Source: an uncultured Clostridia bacterium
Lineage (GTDB): Bacteria; Bacillota; Clostridia; Christensenellales; UBA1242
Assembly (NCBI GenBank): GCA_934757855.1
Contig: CAKVLR010000002.1
Location: forward strand, 362,242-426,241
DNA: 64,000 nucleotides
Reading direction: 5' to 3'
Shown here: one piece after another, positions 50,444-59,600 of the stretch
How the letters are laid out: each line of letters starts with the position of its first letter
Position numbering within the stretch: position 1 is the first letter of the stretch
Made by a program: the position numbers and the translations under genes
The notes under the pieces: model-generated
The model's database searches: none
Told to the model about the DNA's origin: nothing
The model's input: only the letters and a program-made list of their open reading frames with translations

Positions 50444-50653
50444 ACGAAATTATAGTTACATTATATCATATCAAAAATATTTAGGCAAGAGTTTTTGCAA
50501 AAATAATTTGAAATTCTTATTTAAAATAATAAATAGGCACTTGACTACACCTCCAAAAGTATTTTCCTTTTTTTATAGACTGCAATTTATTGCTACTTTA
50601 TTTTTTTATGTTTAAAAATTTACCAAACGGGTAGCCTTTTGTTGGGGTAAATT

Positions 50654-51343
50654 ATGGCGGAATTGGTGAAGTTATTGATTTTTGCATCGGTTTCGGTTGC
50701 TTTTTTGTTTATAATTTCCAAAATTTTGGGCAAAAAACAGATAGCGCAACTTGAATTTATTGATTATGTTATGGGGATTTCGATAGGAAGCATTGCTGCT
50801 GAAATGGCGACAGATGTTAGTGAAACGCCGTTTTATTACTATTTAATTTCGATGACAATTTTCTTTTTGTTTGACCTGCTGATTACATTTTTGGGGCGCA
50901 AAGGGACATTTTTCAAGCACTTTTTCAAGGGCAAGCCGATAACGGTTATATATGAAGGAAAAATTGACTACAAGCAACTAAAAAAGAGCAAACTAGACAT
51001 AAATGACCTTTTGGGAATGTGCCGAAACAAGGGTTATTTCGATGTAAACGACATTGCTTATGCGGTGTTAGAAAATAGCGGAGATTTGAGTGTTTTACCA
51101 AGAGGAAATGAAAAGCCAGTGGTGATTTGCGACATTACGCAAGATTTTGAGCAAGCGGAATTGCCGACTTACCTAGTGATTGATGGCAAAATTTCATTTT
51201 CTAGCCTCTCTAACTTGCAAAAAGATGTAAAGTGGCTATTCGATTCCCTAAAAATAACAGACAAAAAGGAACTTAAAAATTTTATTTTAGTATCTTATGA
51301 TGAAAAAACGCAACAATTTTCCGTACACAAAAAAGATGAATAA
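50654..51343 (+). CDS. DUF421/YetF-family membrane protein
   Basis: 229 residues. Three N-terminal membrane helices, of which LIFASVSVAFLFIISKILGK and YYLISMTIFFLFDLLITFLG are clear, with the DUF421 signature GKKQIAQLEFIDYVMGISIGSIAAEMA (shown in part as KKQIAQLEFIDYV). The cytosolic end has the two YetF subdomains: ITVIYEGKIDYKQLKKSKL and the segment after VVICD. Function in Bacillota is spore germination-related or unknown. Start ATG with TTGGGGT upstream. Confidence 0.9.
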   Translation: MAELVKLLIFASVSVAFLFIISKILGKKQIAQLEFIDYVMGISIGSIAAEMATDVSETPFYYYLISMTIFFLFDLLITFLGRKGTFFKHFFKGKPITVIYEGKIDYKQLKKSKLDINDLLGMCRNKGYFDVNDIAYAVLENSGDLSVLPRGNEKPVVICDITQDFEQAELPTYLVIDGKISFSSLSNLQKDVKWLFDSLKITDKKELKNFILVSYDEKTQQFSVHKKDE

Positions 51344-51630
51344 AAGCAAATTTGATTATATAAAATAGTAATTATTTTGTGTGTTATATTAAACATTTTT
51401 ACTAATTTGCAAAAAAGAAAAATTTACTTTTATCCATTTAATATTAAATTAGCAAAATTTTTGTGTTTTTTGGTCACAAAATGTCAATTTTTGTTGAAAA
51501 ATAGCGAAAAATAGCGAAAAATAGCGAAAAAATTTCTAAAATTTGGTAAAATCGGCAAAAATTGCTTGCTTTTTCTTATATATAGGCGTACACTAAAACA
51601 AAAATAGGAAATGATTTTAGGTGCATAGAT
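51344..51630. other. intergenic region with phased A-tracts
   Basis: Mostly A/T. GAAAAATAGC is repeated three times with a period of exactly 10 bp (51496-51525), which gives in-phase A-tracts and predicts curved DNA upstream of the surface-protein gene. Confidence 0.6.
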
Positions 51631-54600
51631 ATGTTTAAAATTGTTTCAAAATTGAGTAAGGTTGTTGCAGTGATTGGTGCTGTTTTTCTTACTCTTTTAT
51701 TTTTAAATTTTACTTTAAATTTCCATACAAAAAGTTTTGCGAGTAGTGAATTCGAAATTAACACTGCACAAGATTTGTATGATTTGGCAAATTCTGTAAA
51801 CAACGGCAACAATTTTTACTTAACGGAAGTAAATTTAATGCAAGATATAGACCTAAATTTTGCGGAATGGCAGGCAATCGGTATTACAAAAGCAAAATGT
51901 TTTGCGGGTTCGTTTAATGGTAACGGGCATAAAATTTCAGGGTTATTGATTAATAACAGTGGAAATGCAGGTTTGTTCGGAGCGCTGTGTGGAAAAGTGG
52001 AAAACTTAGTACTCGAAACAAAAATTGTATTGCGTGATTTTGGCGAAACTGCTAAAATCGGTGGTATTGCGGGGAATTTGATAAGCAAACTTATAAATGG
52101 CACAAATATCTATGGCAGTATTGTAAATTGTGCTGTATATTCAGAGGTTGCGGTTGAAGCAAAAAATTCTAAAACCACACAAGTTGGTGGGTTGGTTGGC
52201 ACATATTCGAGCAACACTCGTCTAGCAGATTGCGCGGTTTATGTGCAAAATGAGTACGATTTTATGCAAAGCAGTATGAGTTTTGGCTTACTGGCTGGAA
52301 AAAGTGGAATTTCTGCTACCGATTGCGTGTCGTACGGAAATGAAAATTTTATCACCATTGAAAATGAAAATATAAATTCCAGCAAACTGGATTTTAATGA
52401 AAATTGGGCATTTTGCGAGAGTTGCGAGCAAATGTATCTAAAAATTGATACCTTGCACTTGCATCAAAACGATACAAAAATTATTACCCCAGAGTTGTCA
52501 AAAACTACTTACGAATATACTCAAAAGCCTTTGGAATTATCGCTAAAGCCTATCACAAAACTCAACGAAAATGATGATATTTCGTACAAAATTGAGATAA
52601 TTTCACAAAATTTAGGCGAAAATATAGCAAAAATTAGTCTTTTGGGTGCTGACAAAGATAAATACATACTATCTACCGACACAGTTAAATTTACTGTGAT
52701 TGCCAAAAAAGTATATATAGTTATAAAAGCAAATTCCAGTGTGTACGGCGAACCGCTAAACGATATTGAATACACGCAAAGCGTTGATGAAAATTTGCAA
52801 ATTGAATTTGGTTTGTTTCAACAAAATGAGCAAGTTGATGCATTTGATGCGGGCGAATATGATATAAAAGTTACCACTTATGATGAAAATTATAAACTCG
52901 TAATTACTGGGGCAAAATACACAATTTTACCGCGTGAAATTGCGCCCAAAACAAGTGATTTTACTTGCAATTACTCTCAACCATTTGATTTTGCTAGTAT
53001 AGAACTAGAAAGTGTGCTAAATTGTGATAAAAGTGCAGTATATTGCATAAATAATGGCACTATACCGCAAAATAAAGGCACATACCCGCTAAAAATTGCA
53101 ATTAGTGGAGATAGAAGTAATAACTATTTATTGATAAACAACGAGATAAATTTAACGATTTTACCTAAAAATATTGAGGTAATCTGGCAAGAAAGTACTT
53201 TTACCTTTAACAATGAATTTCAATACCCGTTGGCGAAAATAAACGAAAACGAAATAACGGAAAATATAGAGTTTACCTACTCGCAATATGGCAAATTTGC
53301 TGGTGAAAATAGAGTGGTTGCAAAGAGCGAAAATGAAAATTACAATATCACAAATTACGAAAAAACCTACACCATTTTGCCTTTACCTGTCGAGGTAATT
53401 TGGGTAAATAACACTCATATTTTTGATAATCAGCCGTTTTATCCACAATTTGAAATAAAATTAGATTTTAAATATCAAATCAATATTATTACAAGTTCAA
53501 GCCAAAGTGAGGTGGGTGAATATACGGCGACACTCAATGTGCTGGACGCAAATATTTTGTTAAATAATAATACTACTCAATTTACAATCACGCCATATGC
53601 GATTAATATAGTTTGGACAAAAACCGAATTTACTTTTGACAATTTACCGCACGCGCCAGAGTTTATTTTAGAACCTTTGCCTTTTGAATATGACTTAAAA
53701 TTAACCAACTCCTCACCGCAAATTGATGCGGGCGAACATACTGGCATAGTTGTCTTAAATGACAAAAATTTCACAATTTTTAATGCAAAAACGCAATTTT
53801 TTATCAAAAAATACGATTTTTCGTTGATTTGGAGCGAAAATTTATTCATTTTTGATAGTACTATGCAATGTCCAACCGTGCAAAATGATTTGCCATTTGA
53901 GTATAATTTATCTATTAATTACACACCCGCGCAAAGTGAAGTAGGTAAGCACGCGATAGAGGCTAGCACCAAAGATACTAACATTAATTTACTAAATAAA
54001 ATAGCCGAATACGAAATTTTACCATATGTTTGCGAGTTGTGTTGGAGTGATACTACCAGCACATTCAATAACACTTGTTTCAATCCAACTTGCAGTTTTG
54101 AGTTGCCATTTGTATATGATTTAAAGATAAACTTATCCGCACCTCAAACCAACGCAGGGCAATACACTTGCACCGCAAACACAATGGACAAAAATATCAA
54201 ACTCGCAAACGCCAGCACTTTGTTTACTATTAAACCCAAAACTGTTAGGCTTGCGTGGACAAATACTTATGTTTGTTATACGGGGTATGTTCAAACCCCG
54301 ACTTGCGCCTACGATATTTTAGATTATGATTTTCCTATTGAGATTACGGGCGCGCAAGAAAATGTCGGCGTATATACGGTGACCGCTACCACTACCGACA
54401 CAAATATAAAAATTGATAATTGTATGACTAAATTTGAAATATACAATCTAGTTTGCGAGGTGCTTTGGAGCGAAAAAGAGTTTGTTTATAATGGCAGTAA
54501 ATTTTGTCCAACGCCAACTCTAAATTTGGCTGACAATATAAATAAAGCAAAAATTGCGCTCAAAACAAGAGGGGCATCTAGCAGTATAGGTAGCCACACG

Positions 54601-55290
54601 GCGGTAGCATATACGGACAATAAAAATGTCAAATTATACAACATTGCGTGCAGTTATAAAATACTAGAAAATTCTGCTTATTTTGTTTCGCAAGAAGATG
54701 AATTAAATGTGCGTGTTAGTGGCGAATTTGTGGGCGATGTAAATATTGATTTAACTACGATTGATGAGAAAAATATTGTACCGCGCAACTGGGAAATTTT
54801 GTGCGCAATAAAACTTGAAAATCGTTTAGAAAACAGCGAAAATTTGCAAAAATTACTAAAAAATACACAAAAAACACTCATTTTTGATGATTTTTCAGCA
54901 AATTTGGAAGATTTGAGTGAGGAAAACGAAAATGAAACGGAATACAATTTCAACATAAATTACTCCATAATTGTAGGTGTAAATAATCTAAAAGTGTACT
55001 TAATTACAGATAATGATTTCAACGAAATTGACTACAATATTAGCAACAAAAATTTATCTTTTACCACAAACGATTTAGGAGTTATTTGCATAGTAAATGA
55101 AAAGCCTGATACATTTGTATCGGACTTGATTAGGTCCATTATGGGCGCTATTATTGTAGTGTGCGCGGGTACTTTTATCACAATCAAACACTTGCAAGAA
55201 AAACAACAAATTGTGTTTAAAAAAGTAGAACCGCAAACCGCCAAAAATGAAAACGAAAAAACCAAAGCCAAAAAGCAATCGAAAAAATAA
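51631..55290 (+). CDS. Large surface protein with GLUG-like and MBG-type repeats
   Basis: 1219 residues. Signal helix at about 11-30 (VVAVIGAVFLTLLFLNF). Residues 35-225 resemble the GLUG entry (FEINTAQDLYDLANSVNNG, GNGHKISGLLINN, GLFGALCG). From about 300 on there is a series of 65-75-residue sandwich repeats like MBG/YDG bacterial surface domains (VIWVNNTHIFDNQPFYPQF, IVWTKTEFTFDNLPHAPEF, LIWSENLFIFDSTMQCPTV, each with GEY/GKH/GQYT ending). A C-terminal membrane helix (IRSIMGAIIVVCAGTFITIK) and a Lys-rich tail follow. Anchored at the membrane; adhesion is an inference. Confidence 0.83.
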   Translation: MFKIVSKLSKVVAVIGAVFLTLLFLNFTLNFHTKSFASSEFEINTAQDLYDLANSVNNGNNFYLTEVNLMQDIDLNFAEWQAIGITKAKCFAGSFNGNGHKISGLLINNSGNAGLFGALCGKVENLVLETKIVLRDFGETAKIGGIAGNLISKLINGTNIYGSIVNCAVYSEVAVEAKNSKTTQVGGLVGTYSSNTRLADCAVYVQNEYDFMQSSMSFGLLAGKSGISATDCVSYGNENFITIENENINSSKLDFNENWAFCESCEQMYLKIDTLHLHQNDTKIITPELSKTTYEYTQKPLELSLKPITKLNENDDISYKIEIISQNLGENIAKISLLGADKDKYILSTDTVKFTVIAKKVYIVIKANSSVYGEPLNDIEYTQSVDENLQIEFGLFQQNEQVDAFDAGEYDIKVTTYDENYKLVITGAKYTILPREIAPKTSDFTCNYSQPFDFASIELESVLNCDKSAVYCINNGTIPQNKGTYPLKIAISGDRSNNYLLINNEINLTILPKNIEVIWQESTFTFNNEFQYPLAKINENEITENIEFTYSQYGKFAGENRVVAKSENENYNITNYEKTYTILPLPVEVIWVNNTHIFDNQPFYPQFEIKLDFKYQINIITSSSQSEVGEYTATLNVLDANILLNNNTTQFTITPYAINIVWTKTEFTFDNLPHAPEFILEPLPFEYDLKLTNSSPQIDAGEHTGIVVLNDKNFTIFNAKTQFFIKKYDFSLIWSENLFIFDSTMQCPTVQNDLPFEYNLSINYTPAQSEVGKHAIEASTKDTNINLLNKIAEYEILPYVCELCWSDTTSTFNNTCFNPTCSFELPFVYDLKINLSAPQTNAGQYTCTANTMDKNIKLANASTLFTIKPKTVRLAWTNTYVCYTGYVQTPTCAYDILDYDFPIEITGAQENVGVYTVTATTTDTNIKIDNCMTKFEIYNLVCEVLWSEKEFVYNGSKFCPTPTLNLADNINKAKIALKTRGASSSIGSHTAVAYTDNKNVKLYNIACSYKILENSAYFVSQEDELNVRVSGEFVGDVNIDLTTIDEKNIVPRNWEILCAIKLENRLENSENLQKLLKNTQKTLIFDDFSANLEDLSEENENETEYNFNINYSIIVGVNNLKVYLITDNDFNEIDYNISNKNLSFTTNDLGVICIVNEKPDTFVSDLIRSIMGAIIVVCAGTFITIKHLQEKQQIVFKKVEPQTAKNENEKTKAKKQSKK

Positions 55291-55737
55291 AATAACAAAG
55301 AGGAGTGATACCTGTATCGTAAAATTTTTTATTAATTAATATTTTTTGGATTGCCACGCTAACGCTCGCAATGACTTGGAGTGTGCAAGCATGCTTAAAG
55401 GGGCAATTTTTTCAATCTGCAACTTTTTGCAGAGGTGGAAGACATCAAAAAGATAAAAACGCTTCACCATAATGCAATCTTTTTTTGTTGCAATCACTTG
55501 CATATTTTTTTCATTCCAGAGATAGCAAGGTAAATATAGCCACTTCCATTGCATAGAATTATATTGTCGCCTTTTCTTAAATTTTTTTTGCTAAAATTTT
55601 ACTAAAAATATTTTTAAAAATAATTTTAGTAAAATTGTATTGATTTTATATAAAAGTTATGATATATATTAAAAGTCAATTAAAATCTATGATTAATTGG
55701 CTCCCTTCCCCCAAAATAAATTTTTGGAGGTGTTAAC
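55291..55737. other. intergenic region with one REP-like element
   Basis: About 450 bp without a gene. It contains the REP-like copy at 55348-55375, and A/T-rich DNA upstream of the nucleotidyltransferase-like gene. Confidence 0.5.
55348..55375 (-). repeat. REP-like dispersed element
   Basis: GGATTGCCACGC...GCTCGCAATGAC, the inverse of the element at 3575-3608. Confidence 0.6.
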
Positions 55738-56388
55738 ATGTATGAATTTGTTAGCAAAAAAGAAGTGCAATCTGCAAGAAATGAAATTGAGGGTGTAATC
55801 CATAATGTGCAAGATTATTTGAGAAAAAATAATATTTTAACTTTTCAATATAATCTTGTTGGTAGTGCTAGTAAACATAGGCATCTTGTAACAAGAATTG
55901 TGGGAGGAAACCAAGGTTTTGATATGGATTATAATATTATTATTCAGTCAATCGATGATAAATATAATAATCCTAAAAGAACTAAAATAATTCTTATGCA
56001 AACTTTTAATGAATTTCTGCCAAAAGATTTCAAGCCTTGTGAAGATTCTTCATCGGTGTTCACTATTAAAAAAGTGAATAAACAAAGCAAAAAAATTGTT
56101 TACAGTTTTGATTTTGCTATTGTCCATTATTACTATCCTGAGACAGAAGATGAGTACTATCAAGTTGAAAGACAAGAATATATTTCTTTTAATAAAAAAG
56201 CAAATTCGTATTCTTGGGAATTAAGAAAAATTGCTTCTGACCATAGATATATGGAGCAATATATCAAACACAATAGTTTATGGAATAGATTAAGAGAAGA
56301 TTATCTTAAACACAAAAATAGTGAGCCAACAAAGAAATCAAGAATAGTTTATTATGAAACTCTCAAACGCATTTATAACAAATATTAA
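55738..56388 (+). CDS. Nucleotidyltransferase-like protein next to the CRISPR locus
   Basis: 216 residues. LVGSAS (40-45) and then GFDMDYNI (60-67) give the GS...DxD pattern of the polymerase-beta-type nucleotidyltransferase fold (G42-S43, D62, D64), with YSFDFAIVHYYY further on offering the third Asp. The C-terminus is basic and aromatic (YSWELRKIASDHRYM, RIVYYETLKRIYNKY). From family knowledge such small NTases occur in Clostridia, often in mobile or defence surroundings. GGAGGTG before the ATG. It ends with its own terminator, so it is not in the cas operon. Substrate unknown. Confidence 0.68.
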   Translation: MYEFVSKKEVQSARNEIEGVIHNVQDYLRKNNILTFQYNLVGSASKHRHLVTRIVGGNQGFDMDYNIIIQSIDDKYNNPKRTKIILMQTFNEFLPKDFKPCEDSSSVFTIKKVNKQSKKIVYSFDFAIVHYYYPETEDEYYQVERQEYISFNKKANSYSWELRKIASDHRYMEQYIKHNSLWNRLREDYLKHKNSEPTKKSRIVYYETLKRIYNKY

Positions 56389-56402
56389 AAAGCACTTCAA
56401 AG

Positions 56403-56434
56403 CAATAGGTTATTAACTTGCCTATTGTTTTTTA
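56403..56434 (+). terminator. terminator of the NTase gene
   Basis: CAATAGG / CCTATTG hairpin followed by TTTTTTA. Confidence 0.8.
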
Positions 56435-56488
56435 TTTTCCCAGTTTTTTACTTTTTTGGTGATAATTGCGTACAAAATATTGAGTTTA

Positions 56489-56497
56489 TGTTATAAT
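56489..56497 (+). promoter_or_regulatory. extended -10 promoter of the cas operon
   Basis: TGTTATAAT on the plus strand (TG at 56489-56490, TATAAT at 56492-56497). Its transcript would run antisense through the whole tracrRNA before reaching cas9. Confidence 0.5.
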
Positions 56498-56512
56498 GCT
56501 GGTGGAGGAAAC

Positions 56513-56607
56513 AAAAAAGGTCCGCAATTAGCGCAGACCTAACATATTTCTATGTGATGAGTTTAAATTTATTTTAACTCTATCATGTAATTCAGGTGTT
56601 TCCACCT
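56513..56607 (-). ncRNA. tracrRNA of the type II-A system (predicted)
   Basis: On the minus strand, after a promoter, the RNA begins with an AGGTGGAAACACCT hairpin. Then GAATTACATGAT pairs without mismatch with ATCATGTAATTC of the CRISPR repeat. After a short bulge (AGAGT) TAAAAT pairs with the repeat's GTTTTA. Two more hairpins follow (CATAGAAATATG and GGTCTGCG...TTGCGGACC), the last followed by TTTTTT as terminator. This is the normal build of an anti-repeat, bulge, stem-loops and terminator. It is divergent from cas9, as in Streptococcus. Not tested; the 5' end is estimated from the promoter. Confidence 0.85.
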
Positions 56608-56613
56608 ATTTAA

Positions 56614-56642
56614 ATAATACATTATTTTAAAGGAGAAGTCAA
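56614..56642 (-). promoter_or_regulatory. tracrRNA promoter
   Basis: On the minus strand -35 TTGACT (56637-56642), 17-bp spacer, -10 TATTAT (56614-56619). It overlaps the ribosome-binding region of cas9. Confidence 0.8.
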
Positions 56643-56646
56643 GCGA

Positions 56647-59600
56647 ATGGCAAAAGAAAAAGAGAAATTAAAGCATACTAATTATAGCATTGGACTGGAT
56701 ATTGGTACAAATTCAGTTGGTTGGGCTGTTGTAGATGAAAATATGAATTTGGTTAAGCGTTGTAAAAAGCACTTATGGGGTAGTCGCTTGTTTGATGAGC
56801 GCGAAACAGCAAAAAATAGGCGTATATTTCGTACTACGCGCAGAAGGTTATTGCGTAGGCGTATTCGTATCGCAATACTAAATAAATTGCTACAAGATTT
56901 TGTTGGCGACCAAAACTTTTTTGTTAGAATGGAAGAAAGTTTTTTGCAGAAAAACGACCGCACTTTGCAAAATAAATACACACTTTTTGATGAAGAAAGT
57001 TCTTGCGACATAAAATCAAGTGATGGCAAAATTTTATATACCATAACAAAAGATGATGATTTTTATAAATTATTTCCTACAATTTATCACTTGCGCAAAA
57101 GCATTATTGAGCATCAAGATTGGATATTTGCTCCAAAACTGGTTTATTTAGCGATTCACCATATCTTAAAGAGTCGTGGTAACTTTATCAATGAAAGTTT
57201 GGACTCAAAAAATAGCGATGATAAAAATACCGATGAGGACCAAGAACAAGAGATAGATATAAATAAATTATTTGTTAAAATTTTGCAAGATGCTTGTGAT
57301 ATATATGATGTGGAATTAGAAAATATTGATGAATTTAGCGAATATAAATGGATTAGAAATCTAAGTGCACAATCGCAGGTATTTTTTGAAGTTTTGCAAA
57401 ATAATGATTTAAGCAAAGAAGCAAAAATTGCGCAAATAAAACAAAAATTTAATTGTGGAAAAGATGATACAGAAATTGAATCGCTCCTAAAATTGTTACT
57501 TGGCGATTTGGCGGATATCAACAAGATATTTAAGAGTGATACCAAAGAGAAATTTAAAGTGAAATTTTCAGAGGACAATATTGATGAAAAAATATTAGCA
57601 AGTGGTGAATATTCACAATTTTTAGAAAATGCTAAAAACTTGTATTCCTTGGTAGAGTATCAGCGAATTATGCAAGGCAAAAATTATCTTTCTGATGTAA
57701 TGATAGAGCGATACAATCGTTACAAACAACAATTAAAAGACTTAAAAACTGTATTTTTAGCGATTTATCCAAAACAAAATGGCAAAATGCACCCAGAATA
57801 TCGCAAGTTTTTCCGTGATTTAAAAACTGTTGATGGTTATGCTTGATATACATATTCCGTTAATTCTTGTGATGAGAAAAAATTTAAAAGTACTATTATA
57901 GGGGCAATAAAAAATAATGAGCAAAAAATAATTAGTGCGGGCATTTGTGCGGAAGACAACCAAAGTATTGCGGAAAAAGCGAAAAAAATCTTAATTTGTC
58001 TTGGAGAGTATTCGGCAAAAGATGGAAAAGAACAACTTTATGTTGGTATAGACTTTACAGACAAAGATTTTAGGACAGAGAGTGATAGGCAAAAGCAACA
58101 AGAGTTAGGCTTTTTACAGCGCCCTCGCGTGGCTGGTAATGGTATTTTCCCAAAACAAGCACACCAAAAAGAATTAGATATAATTCTTAAAAATCAATCA
58201 GTATATTGGGGCAATTTTTTAAACAAAAAAACTGATTTCTCAAACAACACAATTCAAGAAGATATCAAAAAATTATTCAATTTTAAAATTGACTACTATG
58301 TTGGACCATTGGGTATCAGCAAAAATGGAACAAACAATTTTGGCTGGGTGGTACGCAAAGAAGGTTTTAGTGAAATAACTCCTTTTAATTATTACGATGC
58401 TGTTGATTTTGAGAAAACTCGTAAAAATTTTATTGAGAGAATGTCTGGCAACTGCTCATATATTTTGAATAAAAAAGCGTTACCTAAAAACTCAATGTAT
58501 TACTGCTATTTTAATGTACTAAATGAATTATGCAATATTAGTATTTTGATAAAAGACAAATTAATGAAATTGCACGAGATTTCACTAAATGGAAAAAATT
58601 GCTTTGATATTATTATTGATAAATTGCTCGAGAAAAATACCTTTAAACAAAAAGATTTATTGCATATGCTGACAGAAGAATATGATGATGTGTCTATAAG
58701 AGGTTTTTCAAATGGCGAAAAGTTAAATTCTAATTTAAAATCAATTCGCGATATGGCTAGAATATTTGAGGATAGAAAATTAAATCATTGTGAAATTATG
58801 GAATTTCTAGGCAGTGAAAAAGCAAGTATGTATGAAGATGTAATTCGTGATGTTACTATTTTCGGCGAAAGCAAAAAAGCACTAAAAGAATCTTTGAGTA
58901 AATATCATTTGAAGGAAGATGAAAAAGAGAGAGAGAAACAAATAAACGCCATTTGTGAGTTAAATTATTCTGGTTGGGGTAATTTGAGCAAAAAATTAAT
59001 TTTTGGCATTGAATCTGAGAGTAGCGGGAACAAAATTCTAAAATTAATGGAAAGCGAACATAGAAACTTTATGTCTATTTATATGGACAAGCGATACGGC
59101 TTTGATGAGCAAGTAAAAAAACTAAACGAAGTAGATAAACCTAATGTCCTTGAGCAAATTAACTCGCTTGTTTGCTCTCCTAGCGTAAAAAGAGGGGTTA
59201 ACCAAGCGTATAAAATTGTGGAGGAACTAGTACAAGTTATGGGACACGCTCCGCAAAATGTATTTTTAGAGTTCGCGCGTGGTGGAGATTCTAAGAAAAA
59301 AGGTAGTGTTATTCCAAACAGACAAAAACAAATTGACAAAAAATATAAAGATGCAAAAGCATTAAAAGATGGCTTATATGAAAAATATATAAATGCTGAC
59401 GGTAAATTAAATGAAAATATAAGCCTTTTATCACAAAACGATAAAGAAAATGATAAATTAAAGAATAAATTTGATAATGAAAAAGTAGTACTATATTTCT
59501 TGCAAATGGGTAGATGTATGTACAGTAATGAGATATTAGACTTAAATCATATTAGCGAATATGAAGTGGACCACATCGTGCCTCAGTCGATTATAGATGA

